Shown here: piece by piece, positions 51,354-60,488 of the stretch
Position numbering within the stretch: the stretch's first letter is position 1
How the letters are laid out: each line of letters starts with the position of its first letter
NCBI GenBank assembly: GCA_034414595.1
Contig: DAOULY010000009.1
Location: 1 to 64,000 of the forward strand
Source: DAOULY01 sp034414595
GTDB lineage: Bacteria; Chloroflexota; Dehalococcoidia; SZUA-161; JAUWZY01
Direction of reading: 5' to 3'
Length of the DNA: 64,000 nucleotides
Notes under the pieces: model-generated
Told to the model about the DNA's origin: nothing
The model's input: the letters and a program-made list of their open reading frames with translations, nothing else
Databases searched by the model: none
Program-made: the position numbers and the translations under genes

Positions 51354-52808
51354 TTAGACCTTTCTGACTCTCAGCATCTCAGCGAATGTTTCCACTCTGG
51401 TTCTCAGGGCAGCCGCACTATAACTTCTGCTGTCATACAGATCCATCTCTAAGGATAGCACAGGTATCTCGGTTTCCTTCTCAACAAATTGCCTAATCAG
51501 GTGAGAGGTCAGAGCGAACGGACGGCAATTATAGAGGTAATTCCAGATGATACCATCCGTATTAAACAGTCGAGCAGCCTCAGCAGCCTGTTTGATTTCG
51601 CCAAACGCGCTATGAAACGGACCGCGCTCCAGCTGCTCTTTGGCCAATATTTCACCCGATATGAAAGGTGTGCTCTTGAAAATCCTTGACGCTAGCACAG
51701 TATGAAGCGTTGTTGGGATGGACAGACCGCAGTCCTCCATCATGTGCATTGTGCTGGGATCGGAGAAATGCGCCATAAGAATCATCACCTTGGGTGCTCC
51801 CTTTTCCACCACCCCGACTCCCCTGTCTATCCTCTCCTTAACCTCCCGATTCAGAGTCGCAATAATACCGGGCCCCTCAGTGAGAAATCTCCTGTTAGCT
51901 GAACCGCTGGTCAAACGCCTCGCTACCTCCACGTCTACTATGCTGATGGGCTGAGGATCGGCCCTCTGCATCAGCTCCACAAGTTCCCTCAAAGCCCCAG
52001 CGAGTTCACGGTTGCGAGATGCGCCTTCAGACCGGACCTCTGATGTTACCTCTATTCCCAGCAGTTCCTTGGCTTCATCAAAGACCCTTTCCAACTGTCC
52101 ACCGAGATAGATTGCCCTCTCGGGCAAGAAGTCAGGGAATTCACCCCATCTTGAGTCCATGGAGCCATCAACATATATTGCCGGATGACCGTATTTTTGA
52201 TGCAACAGCTCATCCGTCTTGGACCCCATGTCGCAATTGTAACTGGAGGTGATGACCATGTCCGGCACGGGAATGATTCCTTTAGACATGCCGCCAACCC
52301 TGATTTGTTGAAGTGAGCAGAGGGAATGCCCTGGCGGCAAACCGTTTTCTTCCCCTGCCTCAAGAATAGGGGATAGCTTATTGAAGATCTGCCCCATGGT
52401 GTAGCACAACACTACATCAGGGCATGCGCTGTAGACATACTCAGAGGCTGCTGCTATTGCCGAGGCCGGCCCGGCGATGGTGGGGAAGCCATAGTAGAGA
52501 AGCTTCTTCCCTTCATCCTTAGCCAGAACCAGGTCGATGAGTTCCTCAAGCCATATCCATAGTAACTTCCTCACACCCATAAGCTCCACATCGTGATTCT
52601 GTCTGACCCAGTTCTCGGCCGTCTTTATATCATCAGGTCCCAGTTCCAGTCTCTGAAATGCCTTCTCGATTCTCGGCCTTTCTTTCTCTATCTCATGGTC
52701 TTCAAACCCACAAAGCTTCAGGAGCTCATCGTAATAGTCGGCCACGCCTAACCTCCGTATCGCCTCGATGCGTTTTCGCAATGGTTCCCAATCAGCTAGA
52801 CCCTCCAC
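51354..52808 (-). CDS. HgdB/BcrB-like 2-hydroxyacyl-CoA dehydratase family protein (484 aa)
   Basis: A member of the HgdA/HgdB and BcrB/BcrC superfamily, which handles low-potential single-electron reduction of acyl-CoA esters with a [4Fe-4S] cluster. The conserved C-terminus YLYNCRPF and EMDLYDSRSYSAAALRTRVE is present; the Cys there and the Cys in SACPDVVLCYTMGQ are candidate cluster ligands. It is a paralogue of the gene at 52895. The start is a GTG at 52808; an in-frame stop lies just upstream. No ATPase activator gene (HgdC/BcrA-D) is found in the window. Substrate unknown. Confidence 0.88.
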   Translation of the reverse strand: MEGLADWEPLRKRIEAIRRLGVADYYDELLKLCGFEDHEIEKERPRIEKAFQRLELGPDDIKTAENWVRQNHDVELMGVRKLLWIWLEELIDLVLAKDEGKKLLYYGFPTIAGPASAIAAASEYVYSACPDVVLCYTMGQIFNKLSPILEAGEENGLPPGHSLCSLQQIRVGGMSKGIIPVPDMVITSSYNCDMGSKTDELLHQKYGHPAIYVDGSMDSRWGEFPDFLPERAIYLGGQLERVFDEAKELLGIEVTSEVRSEGASRNRELAGALRELVELMQRADPQPISIVDVEVARRLTSGSANRRFLTEGPGIIATLNREVKERIDRGVGVVEKGAPKVMILMAHFSDPSTMHMMEDCGLSIPTTLHTVLASRIFKSTPFISGEILAKEQLERGPFHSAFGEIKQAAEAARLFNTDGIIWNYLYNCRPFALTSHLIRQFVEKETEIPVLSLEMDLYDSRSYSAAALRTRVETFAEMLRVRKV

Positions 52809-52894
52809 AAGGTCGACATCAGTTTCACGCTCTGCTTTAATTCACCTTTCATCTTTCTTCCCGGTTAGAGTCATGAAACATAGGCCAACGCTTT

Positions 52895-54301
52895 CTATAC
52901 CTTGGCAGACGCCTTTCTGGCTCTCAGCATCTCAGCGAATGTTTCCACTCTGGTTCTCAGGGCGGCTGCACTATAACTCCTGCTATCATACATATCCATC
53001 TCTAAGGATAGCACGGGTATCCCGGTTTCCTTCTCTAAAAATTGCTTAAGCGTGTGAGACATCTGAGCGAACGGACGGCAACTGTAGAGATAGTTCCAGA
53101 TGACACCATCCACATCGATCTGCCGAACAGCCTCAACAGCACGTTTGATTGCGCCATAGGAGCTATGATACATGCCACTCTCCTCCAGCTGGTCTTTGGC
53201 CAATATATCGCCCGATATGAAAGGTGCGGTCTTAAGTGTCGCTGACGACATCAAGTCAATATTCGTTGCCGGAATGGACAGGCCGCAGCTCTCCATCATG
53301 CGCATTATGCTGGGGTCTGAGAGGTGCGCAACGAGGATTGTCACTCTGGGCGCCCCCTTTTCTATCACACCGATTCCCCTGTCTATCTTCTCCTTGATCT
53401 CCTGATTCAGAATAGCGATGACGCCAGGCCCCTCAGTGAGGAATCTCTTGCTGGCTGAACCACTGGTCAGGCGCCTCGCTATCTCTACGTCCACTATACT
53501 GACGGGCTGAGGGTCAGCGCTCATCATCAGCTGCCCGAGTTCTCTGCGAGCTCCGTATAATTCTCGGCTGCGAGTTGCGCCTTCAGAGCGAACCTCTGCT
53601 GTTATCTCCACTCCCAACACTTCACTGGCCGTATCAAAGACCCTCTCCAGCTGCCCGCCTAAATAGACCGCCCTCTCGGGCAAGTGATTGGGAAACTCAC
53701 CCCATCTGGAATCCATGGAGCCATCGACATATACAGCGGGATGGCCGTATTTTTGATGCAGCAGCTCATCCGCCTTGGACCCCATGTCGCAGAAGTAGCT
53801 GGAAGCGATGATCATATCCGGCGCGGGGACTATTCCTTTGGCCATGCCACCAACCCTGATTTGCCATAGTGAGCACATGGAATGCCCTGCCGGCAAACCA
53901 TTCTCTTCCCCTGCCTCAAGGATAGGGGTTAGCTTGTTGAAAATCTGCCCCATGGTGTAGCACAATACCACGTCGGGACATGTGCAATGGACTTCCGCCG
54001 AGGCTGCTGCTATCACCGAGGCTGGCCCGGCGATGGTGGGGAAGCCATAGTAGACGAGCTTCTTCCCTTCCTCCTTAGCCAAGACCAGGTCGACAAGCTC
54101 TTTCAGCCATAGCCCCAGTATTTTCCTCACGCCCATGAGTTCCACATCATGGTTCTGCCTGACCCAGTTCTCAGCTGTCTTCATATCCTCAGGCCCCAGC
54201 TCCAGTTTCTGGAATGCTTTCTCAATCCTCGGTCTTTCCTTCTCTATCTCATCATCTGCAAACTCAAAAAGCCTTAGCAGGTCATCGTAATACTCAGCCA
54301 T
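52895..54301 (-). CDS. HgdB/BcrB-like 2-hydroxyacyl-CoA dehydratase family protein, paralogue (468 aa)
   Basis: Very similar to the downstream gene 51354-52808 (ADEIEKERPRIEKAFQKLEL, then MGQIFNKLTPILEAGEENG) and so a tandem duplicate. The cluster-binding candidates TCPDVVLCYTMG and YLYSCRPF are kept. It follows the smaller subunit gene at 54305 with a 3-base gap, so the pair 54305-52895 is translationally coupled and probably forms a heterodimer like HgdA-HgdB or BcrC-BcrB. The duplicate may have arisen to give a second heterodimer. Confidence 0.9.
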   Translation of the reverse strand: MAEYYDDLLRLFEFADDEIEKERPRIEKAFQKLELGPEDMKTAENWVRQNHDVELMGVRKILGLWLKELVDLVLAKEEGKKLVYYGFPTIAGPASVIAAASAEVHCTCPDVVLCYTMGQIFNKLTPILEAGEENGLPAGHSMCSLWQIRVGGMAKGIVPAPDMIIASSYFCDMGSKADELLHQKYGHPAVYVDGSMDSRWGEFPNHLPERAVYLGGQLERVFDTASEVLGVEITAEVRSEGATRSRELYGARRELGQLMMSADPQPVSIVDVEIARRLTSGSASKRFLTEGPGVIAILNQEIKEKIDRGIGVIEKGAPRVTILVAHLSDPSIMRMMESCGLSIPATNIDLMSSATLKTAPFISGDILAKDQLEESGMYHSSYGAIKRAVEAVRQIDVDGVIWNYLYSCRPFAQMSHTLKQFLEKETGIPVLSLEMDMYDSRSYSAAALRTRVETFAEMLRARKASAKV

Positions 54302-54304
54302 TCC

Positions 54305-55444
54305 TCACCTCCGTATCGTTTCGACAAAGGTCTCAATGCGTGTTCGCAATGGTCCTATCTCAGTCAGGTCATAATCAGACTCTATTGTAAGCATGGGTAA
54401 ACCGGTCTCCTTCTTCAGTATATCGGGAAAATAATATGATTCCGTCTTATATGACTCCCGATACATCAACTGATACCAGATAACCCCGGATACGCTGAAG
54501 TCCCTGACCAGCTTGATTAAGAAATCGAGTCTCTCTTTGTCTGGTCTGAACCAGGCAGGAGGCACCCTGCGCATGAAATAGCAATCAGCTATGGCACCCA
54601 TGAGATCGCCATCAGGTTTCACGCTCTCCCAATAGGGCCTTATACCCTCGGCGAACTCCTCAATGACGATAACCCCACCAGCCTCCTCGGCTAAGTCGAG
54701 GACTTTGCTATCGCCCAGAGCGAGGGTCGAGCCGGTTAACAGCACCCTGGGACCCTCTTCAGATGGTAGAGCTTGCTCCTTCAGCTCCTTATACACCGAC
54801 TCAAGAATGGCCACCATGACTTCTTTATCAGCAAGGAAGGAGCCGTGATTGAGAGTCACGAAGTCTCTGCTGCTTATAGGTGCTGGCCGGGATTTTCGCA
54901 TCAAGCTTATCTCTCTCAAGAGCTGCCTTTCCCTATTGCATAGATCGATTGACTCTCTAAGCTTTGGCTCTGTGATTTCAACGCCGGTCAGCTGCTCAAG
55001 CTTTGTCTTAAGCCTGGTTATCCCGTGGAGATAATAATCGAGGGCAAGGCTATCCTTGGCATGAGGTACACCGAAGGGGAATATCTCCAGATCTGTATTA
55101 TAGTCCAACACATCCATAATGGCGCGGATATGGTTATCGGTCATGGGCACTACGAGAAGGTCCACAGTGTTATAGAAAGGGTCTTCTCCCGATACCCCGT
55201 AGCCAATCTGCGCGCGGCAAAATGTATCTATCCAGCGGCAGATGTAGGCACCGGCGAGTTCTACCATAGAGTGATCCCCACCCTGAATAAGACCTATAGG
55301 AACTGCCCCGCTGGCCAACACAAGCTCTTCTGGTAGATATCCCCCAGGAGTATACCCAACAATTCTGCGTCCTCCTTCCTTGGCTTTGCGCAAATCAAGC
55401 AGCCGGGTCTTCAAGTGGGCTGATAGTTCATGTATTGCTTCCAT
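54305..55444 (-). CDS. 2-hydroxyacyl-CoA dehydratase / benzoyl-CoA-reductase-like smaller subunit (379 aa)
   Basis: Same superfamily, shorter form. The opening GGRRIVGYTPGGYLPEE matches the truncated gene at the left edge. AYICRWIDTFCRAQIGYG and ADCYFMRRVP hold the cysteines. The C-terminus ESDYDLTEIGPLRTRIETF is the family signature. The usual C-D-P segment near residue 340 reads MYRESYKTES, without Cys. First gene of a three-gene set (54305, 52895, 51354). GGGAGG precedes the ATG. Electron delivery would require an activator ATPase, which is not encoded nearby. Confidence 0.88.
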   Translation of the reverse strand: MEAIHELSAHLKTRLLDLRKAKEGGRRIVGYTPGGYLPEELVLASGAVPIGLIQGGDHSMVELAGAYICRWIDTFCRAQIGYGVSGEDPFYNTVDLLVVPMTDNHIRAIMDVLDYNTDLEIFPFGVPHAKDSLALDYYLHGITRLKTKLEQLTGVEITEPKLRESIDLCNRERQLLREISLMRKSRPAPISSRDFVTLNHGSFLADKEVMVAILESVYKELKEQALPSEEGPRVLLTGSTLALGDSKVLDLAEEAGGVIVIEEFAEGIRPYWESVKPDGDLMGAIADCYFMRRVPPAWFRPDKERLDFLIKLVRDFSVSGVIWYQLMYRESYKTESYYFPDILKKETGLPMLTIESDYDLTEIGPLRTRIETFVETIRR

Positions 55445-55990
55445 ACGTTACCTCCCTACCCTATATATTAAACGAGACCGTTTTGTTAGTATACCAAATA
55501 TTAATCAAAAATGTCTGCATCTAAGCTGCAATCAGCTCTGAAGCAGCGTGAATTCCTAGTCTGGTTATTGTACCTCTGTCTTATGCATCACCACAACGGT
55601 CTCGAACTCGTGGATATAATGCAAGATTCAAATATGTAAGCAAGTTTGTATCTTGGAAAAGGTATGCACGTGGCCGTAATTGTCGTTCTAAACGCAGAGG
55701 ACTATTTGATGATGTAGCAGGGCAGGCCATGTTCGCCTTTGCTCAGATCAACCCCGGTTCGGCGTTGCGATCGTGTGTTGTGTTCATGCCGCAGTCGCAA
55801 CTCGAATTTATAAAAGGGGATCAGAGCAGCACAGGCTGCATGTCTCCCGGACGGACATTCAGTCCGCTCAGCTGTTGTGACCCTCCCACCGAATCCTTTA
55901 ACCCAGCACCTAAGCTGTTCCGAGGCAAGGAGCAGAAAGTGAACTTCGCTCTTCGCTGCAATCACAACTTTGGGATCGTCGGGATCACGC
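55445..55990. other. Gene-free stretch of about 550 bases
   Basis: No gene that I can support on either strand; the longer open frames have no ribosome site and unconvincing composition. The part near 55460-55500 is AT-rich (TATACT on the minus strand) and should contain the promoter of the three HgdB-like genes, with the palindrome-like AACGAGACCGTT at 55470-55481. Confidence 0.35.
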
Positions 55991-56497
55991 TCACTGCGGT
56001 CTAGCGAGGAGTTCGACTCTCCTTTTTTCCAACTCATCGAGGCGACGGTCTATTTCATCAAGCTCCAGACGCAAGGTCCGTGCCTTGGCCCTGAGCTCCT
56101 CTATCTCTGGCGATGCCGTTGATATCATAATCCCTGATCCCACGCGGATGGTCGGTTGTCCCCCTATCTTGGGTGCTTTGAAGCCCCCCTGCAAATACCT
56201 TCTCACCGCTTCCTCGACCGTGCCATCGGCATTGGTGATCACCTCAATACCTGCTGAGGCGAGAACCTGAGCAGCTTCAGCACCGCACCATCTGGTGATA
56301 ACGGCCTGTGCCCCTGCATCGATAACCAACTGTGCTGTTTTTGCCCCACTATCTCCTACCCCGACAAGGTTGGGGTTCTCCATAGATTCAAATTGCATGG
56401 TTTGAGGATCGACAAAGAGGAGATAGTGGCATTTCCCAAAGCGGCGGTCGATCTCAGAGTTTAAGCTGGGTCCAATTGCTGAGACCATAACCTTCAT
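55991..56497 (-). CDS. NifX/NifB-C-like dinitrogenase iron-molybdenum cofactor domain protein (168 aa)
   Basis: The NifX-like fold is seen in MVSAIGPSLNSEIDRRFGKC, YLLFVDP and VITRWCGAEAAQVLASAGIEV. A C-terminal coiled coil (residues 130-168, EIEELRAKARTLRLELDEI) is appended. No nitrogenase genes are near. Such stand-alone proteins occur widely in anaerobes and are thought to bind iron-sulfur or metal clusters. It lies upstream of the HgdB-like set on the same strand, but 546 bases away. GGAGG precedes the ATG. Confidence 0.88.
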   Translation of the reverse strand: MKVMVSAIGPSLNSEIDRRFGKCHYLLFVDPQTMQFESMENPNLVGVGDSGAKTAQLVIDAGAQAVITRWCGAEAAQVLASAGIEVITNADGTVEEAVRRYLQGGFKAPKIGGQPTIRVGSGIMISTASPEIEELRAKARTLRLELDEIDRRLDELEKRRVELLARPQ

Positions 56498-56621
56498 TTG
56501 ATACCTCCACTACTTCGGAAAGTTTATACCAGATTTTGATGGGAGTCAAATCCCTACTGGTTGACTGATAGAGCTGGGCCGCAGTGAGTCTGACTTCTCG
56601 GGTAGTACAATAGCCGGTGGC

Positions 56622-58023
56622 CTAGTAAGGGTAGTGGGTTTTGATTGATCCATCGGGCATGGTCACATTGATGAAGTTGGCCCCGGTCAGGTTGGCCCCA
56701 GTCAGGTTCGCTCCGGTCAGGTTGACTCCGTTCAGCTTGGTCCCGGTCAGGTCGGCCCCGCTAAGATTGACCCCATCCAGACTGGCCCTGCGCAGTTGGG
56801 CGTTAGTCAGGATGGCGTTTGTCAGGTTAGCGCCGTTTAGGTTAACATCGGTCAGGTTAGCACTGCTCAGTTTGGTCCCGGTCAGTTTGATCCCTTGCAG
56901 CTGGAACCCTTCCAGATTGGTCCCGCTCAGGTTGACCCCGCTCATGTTGATCCCTTGCAGCTGGGACTCTTCCAGGATGGCCCCGGTCAGGTTAGCCCCT
57001 TGCTTCTGGAGCCATGTCAGATAGGCCCCTTCTAGCTTAGCTCCGGTCAGGTTGGCCACAGTCAGGTTGGCATTCATCAGGTAGGCCCCATTCAGGTTGG
57101 CGTTGGTCAGGTTGGCCCCCCTCAGGTTGGACTCTTGCAGCGTGGTTTTGGTTAGGTTGGCCCCTTGCAGGTTGGCCCCGGTCAGGTCGGCCTTCCATAA
57201 GATAGTAGGCTTGTTAGTACGGCGAAGGTTGGCGTTGGTCAGGTTGGCATTGGTCAGGTTGGCGCTTCTTATGGTTGGCCCCATCTAACATGGCCCCGCT
57301 CAGGTTGGCGTTGGTCAGGTTAGCCCCTTGCAGGTTGGTCACTCGCATATCCGCCCCTTTTAAATCGGCTCCGCTAAGGTTGGCCCCTCTTAGGTCGGTC
57401 CCTCTCAGGTCAGCCCGTCTCAGGTTGGCTCCTCTCAGATCACCACCAGGGCACTTTTTGGTTGACAAGAGCCTGGCGACATCCGATGCTGAGGAATCGA
57501 TGAAAAGGCTGGCATGGCCAAAGCTCGTAGGCATCGCCTCCGGCTCATCCTTTCGCAGGTTGAACACCGCCAGCTCGCCAGCAACTTCGCTCAGGACCTT
57601 TGCCTCATAGCTCAGGCGAGCCGCTCCCTCGTCGTATGCCGGCTGGGAAAGCTGCGCCACCAGCACATCACCGTCTTCATCCCCTTCCAGTATGTCCAGG
57701 GCGGCGTTGGGCGGCGAGGCAGCAAAGCTGTTCTGCCCCGTGCCCCAGTTGTCGATGAACAGCTGGGTGAGCTCGTTACCGGCGGCGAAGGCAGGGCGGT
57801 CGGCGAACCACAGGGTGCTGTGGCTTATTCCCTCTAGGGTTAGGGTGAAGGTATCCTCTTCTCCTGCCACCGGGGTCAGAGTGCCCGACGTGGCGTTCTG
57901 GACGAAAAGGATGCCTTCATCAGTTTGTTTCCCCTCGTAGATATAGATGAAGACCGCAGTAACAGCAGTCGCCAGCACTGCCGCCAGCACAACGGTGGTC
58001 ACAGCCTTGAGCCACTTGCTCAT
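56622..58023 (-). pseudogene. Pentapeptide-repeat protein with N-terminal membrane anchor, broken by one frameshift
   Basis: The 5-prime part (58023 down to about 57273) encodes a membrane anchor (residues 6-29), an extracytoplasmic domain (to about 195) and the first pentapeptide repeats. At 57272 the frame breaks. The repeats continue without loss in another frame down to the stop at 56622. Removing one base at 57272 restores GAN-LRSANLTNANL across the join, giving one protein of about 467 aa with some 55 repeats. The cause may be a recent mutation, a sequencing error or a slippage site. The N-terminal domain resembles conserved secreted proteins with STLWFADRP and SFAASPPNAAL motifs, function unknown. 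Confidence 0.85.
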
Positions 58024-58192
58024 CTGACTCTTCTATTCAGTTAGGCCTATAATGACGAGAAAAACTAAGGATGCTTATGTCTCCGGGAAGATTAAACGTC
58101 GTAAAAATGATAGGTGATGTATACGATGGTGTCAATAACTTGGCTATGCATGTAATGGGGAAGCAATTGTAGCCTTTAGACTGATACACTAT

Positions 58193-58260
58193 GTGTAAAG
58201 CAGACGCTCTGAGCGCTGTGGCACAGATACGGCTAAGGGGAGCGACAGTTGTCCAGTTAT
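58193..58260 (-). repeat. tRNA-Val-derived fragment upstream of the mutase gene region
   Basis: 58193-58210 repeats exactly 18 bases of tRNA-Val(TAC) (60449-60466). The following GCTCTGAGCGCTGTGGCA and the end GTCCAGTTAT recur at 60345-60391, next to the intact tRNA. It cannot fold as a tRNA. The rest of the gap 58024-58396 shows no gene. Confidence 0.55.
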
Positions 58261-58396
58261 CATCTGAAAAACGGGGATTCCTTGAACGCTGGGACAAGGG
58301 GACTTATGCTATATATATCCTATGCCTCTATCAGGGAAATCCACATCTGACTTTACTAAGAAGACTCTGATTCCATTTCGTCATACACTGCTGACC

Positions 58397-60112
58397 TTAG
58401 GTATACACATAGCCAAAAACCTCCTGCAGTACCTTCTGTATCTCCCCCAAAGTAGCATCAGCTCTGACTGCTTCGAGAATTGCAGGCATCAAGATACCAC
58501 AGGAATCAGGCCATGCCTCAGCTATAGCTATCGCTGCTTGTTGTAACCGGTCCAAGCTATCTTTAGCCCTATTGCTATCCCGTTCTCCTCTGAATTTCCG
58601 CATCTTCTGGATTGCCTCTTCCTCGGCCTGCGCATCGTGTAAAGGAAACAGAGGTACACTTGGCTGCTCCTCATCTGGCAGCCTGTACTTGTTTTGGCCC
58701 ACAATCACTGTATCACCGCTGTCGATCTTTTGCTGGCACTCGTTAGCTGATTTTTCAAGTTCTTTTCTTATCCAACCTGACTCCCAGCATTTAAGATAGC
58801 CGCCGAGGTCATCCATCTTATGCAGATATCTGACTACCTCTTCCTCTATCCTATTCGTCAGCCATTCCACGTAGTAGGAACCACCCAACGGATCAGTTAC
58901 ATAGGATACATTCGATTCATGATATATGATCTGCTGTGTTCTGATAGCTATTCTAACTGCCTCCTCCGTTGGAATGCAGAGTGGCTCATCATAGGAAGTG
59001 GTGAATATCCCGTCTACACCCGCCAACACGCAGCCCAAGGTCATGAGGGTAGCACGTATGATATTGTTTAGGGGTTCTTGAGCTATTGATTGAGTCCCAC
59101 CGGTCTGGGGCAGTATCCTGCACAGAAGAGATTCTGGATTCCTGCAGCCGAATCTCTCTTTGAATATCTTGGCCCAGAGTCTTCTTTTGGCGCGTATTTT
59201 AGCTATGTTCTCAAAGAAATCCATGCCAAACCACTCATGATGATAGTATCCAGGCACAACATCATCGGGGTGAAGCCCGGCCTTTATGCACTCTTCAGTA
59301 ACGGCTATGGCCGTAGCTAAGGTGAGAGCTACCTCCTGCACAGGAGTGGCCCCAGCTTCTCCTATTTGATATCCGTCAAGACTCGTATGCTGAACTCGTG
59401 GCATGTGTTTGACGCAATGATTGATCTGCTCCACCATCAACCTGGTTGCGTATTTAGGGGGGAACGAAATAGTATCGAAATGCCACTGACGATATAAGAT
59501 ATTATTGGCTCTTAGAAATAGCTTTTCCTGGGGGATACCTCTTCTCTCAGCATGAACAACGTACATAGCCAAGGCCGTCAAGCTAGAATCAAATGCTATG
59601 AATTGTACGCAGATATCCTCCAGTGACACACCACTGAAGAGCATTTCTATATCTTTGAGGGTGCTCAGCGAGACACCGCATCCCCCAACTCTGCCGCGAG
59701 CCTCTGGCTCATCAGGATCATAACCTCTTTGTGTTGGCAGATCGATAAGGAGACGAAAAGAAGTGGCTTCGCCGATGTCCTGCCCCACCCGACCGTATGC
59801 TCCAAGATTTCTTAGGTACTCCCACCTGTCATGGGTATCGCTTCCGCTGCCGTAGCCAAATCCAGTGAACATCGCCCAGGGCTCGGCTCGATAACCCAAG
59901 GGCTCCAATCCTCGAGTATACGGGTATTGCCCAGGCAGTGGGGTTGCATTATAGTCCATATCTCCGATATCTGCTGGAGTATACACTGGTTTAAGAGGTA
60001 TCCCGGAGGAAGTAGCTGCCCTAAACTCATCTTCGCCGTACATCTGAGCGCATTTCTTCTGCCATTCCTCCTCTAAAAGCTTGTTTTGCACCAATGTATC
60101 CTTGCTGAACAT
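58397..60112 (-). CDS. B12-dependent acyl-CoA mutase large-subunit homologue without cobalamin domain (571 aa)
   Basis: The catalytic TIM-barrel part of the methylmalonyl-CoA mutase family: YPYTRG opens the substrate channel, PTQRGYDPDEP, SLSTLKDIEMLFSGV, LPQTGGTQSIAQEPLNNI and DPLGGSYYVEWLT follow in order. The length is that of the separate catalytic subunit; a B12-binding subunit is not adjacent. Key substrate residues are changed. The YATMY-type loop after YPYTRG is LEPLGYRAEPW. The His that contacts the thioester (His244 in the Propionibacterium enzyme) is Gln249 in DGYQIGEAGA. The ATG follows GAGGAG. Probably a different carbon-skeleton substrate. Confidence 0.9.
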   Translation of the reverse strand: MFSKDTLVQNKLLEEEWQKKCAQMYGEDEFRAATSSGIPLKPVYTPADIGDMDYNATPLPGQYPYTRGLEPLGYRAEPWAMFTGFGYGSGSDTHDRWEYLRNLGAYGRVGQDIGEATSFRLLIDLPTQRGYDPDEPEARGRVGGCGVSLSTLKDIEMLFSGVSLEDICVQFIAFDSSLTALAMYVVHAERRGIPQEKLFLRANNILYRQWHFDTISFPPKYATRLMVEQINHCVKHMPRVQHTSLDGYQIGEAGATPVQEVALTLATAIAVTEECIKAGLHPDDVVPGYYHHEWFGMDFFENIAKIRAKRRLWAKIFKERFGCRNPESLLCRILPQTGGTQSIAQEPLNNIIRATLMTLGCVLAGVDGIFTTSYDEPLCIPTEEAVRIAIRTQQIIYHESNVSYVTDPLGGSYYVEWLTNRIEEEVVRYLHKMDDLGGYLKCWESGWIRKELEKSANECQQKIDSGDTVIVGQNKYRLPDEEQPSVPLFPLHDAQAEEEAIQKMRKFRGERDSNRAKDSLDRLQQAAIAIAEAWPDSCGILMPAILEAVRADATLGEIQKVLQEVFGYVYT

Positions 60113-60344
60113 CTCGATGCTCCTCGACTATCGCTTGCACTACTTATTCTTGGCTTCTATACTTGCCTGTTTCACCCGAAGGCCCTTCCCCAGCATGACA
60201 TATACACCGTCTCCAGCGTGTTGTCAAGATATTGCCCCAGCCTGACTCATGGTTTTGGCAAATTTTTTTGGCATTCCGAAGTGAGTCAGGAGGTGATCTG
60301 CTTAGTGAATTTGCTTCTGCCCACAGTATGCCGATGGTATAGAA

Positions 60345-60391
60345 GCTCTGGGCGCTGTGGCAAGTTCTTAAAGGGATCGGTGTCCAGTTAT
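60345..60391 (-). repeat. Second copy of the tRNA-Val-associated fragment
   Basis: GCTCTGGGCGCTGTGGCA and GTGTCCAGTTAT match the fragment at 58203-58260 with a shorter middle. It lies 22 bases beyond the 3-prime end of tRNA-Val(TAC). The gap 60113-60413 holds no gene. Confidence 0.5.
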
Positions 60392-60413
60392 GGTGTTGCT
60401 TCGGATATAAAAG

Positions 60414-60487
60414 TGGGCGATAGAGGATTCGAACCTCTGGCCTTCTGCGTGTAAAGCAGACGCTCTAACCAACTGAGCTAATCGCCC
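60414..60487 (-). tRNA. tRNA-Val, anticodon TAC
   Basis: Acceptor GGGCGAT pairs with ATCGCCC. The anticodon stem CTGC/GCAG region encloses TTTACAC, giving anticodon TAC (codon GUA). The T-arm AGAGGTTCGAATCCTCT is intact. No encoded CCA. Confidence 0.95.
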
Positions 60488-60488
60488 A

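Noticed and set aside
55702..56037. Minus-strand open frame of 111 codons (MSWKKGESNSSLD..) next to the NifX-like gene
   Set aside because: It overlaps the end of the NifX-like gene in another frame, has no ribosome site, and its composition (mixed Arg/Cys/Gly without hydrophobic periodicity) is unconvincing.
55991..56497. Nitrogenase cofactor assembly role for the NifX-like protein
   Set aside because: No nif genes are in the window, and stand-alone members are common in organisms that do not fix nitrogen.
57275..57610. Plus-strand frames rich in RLAPVR-type repeats opposite the pentapeptide gene
   Set aside because: They are antisense readings of the regular pentapeptide repeat DNA; the periodicity belongs to the minus-strand gene.
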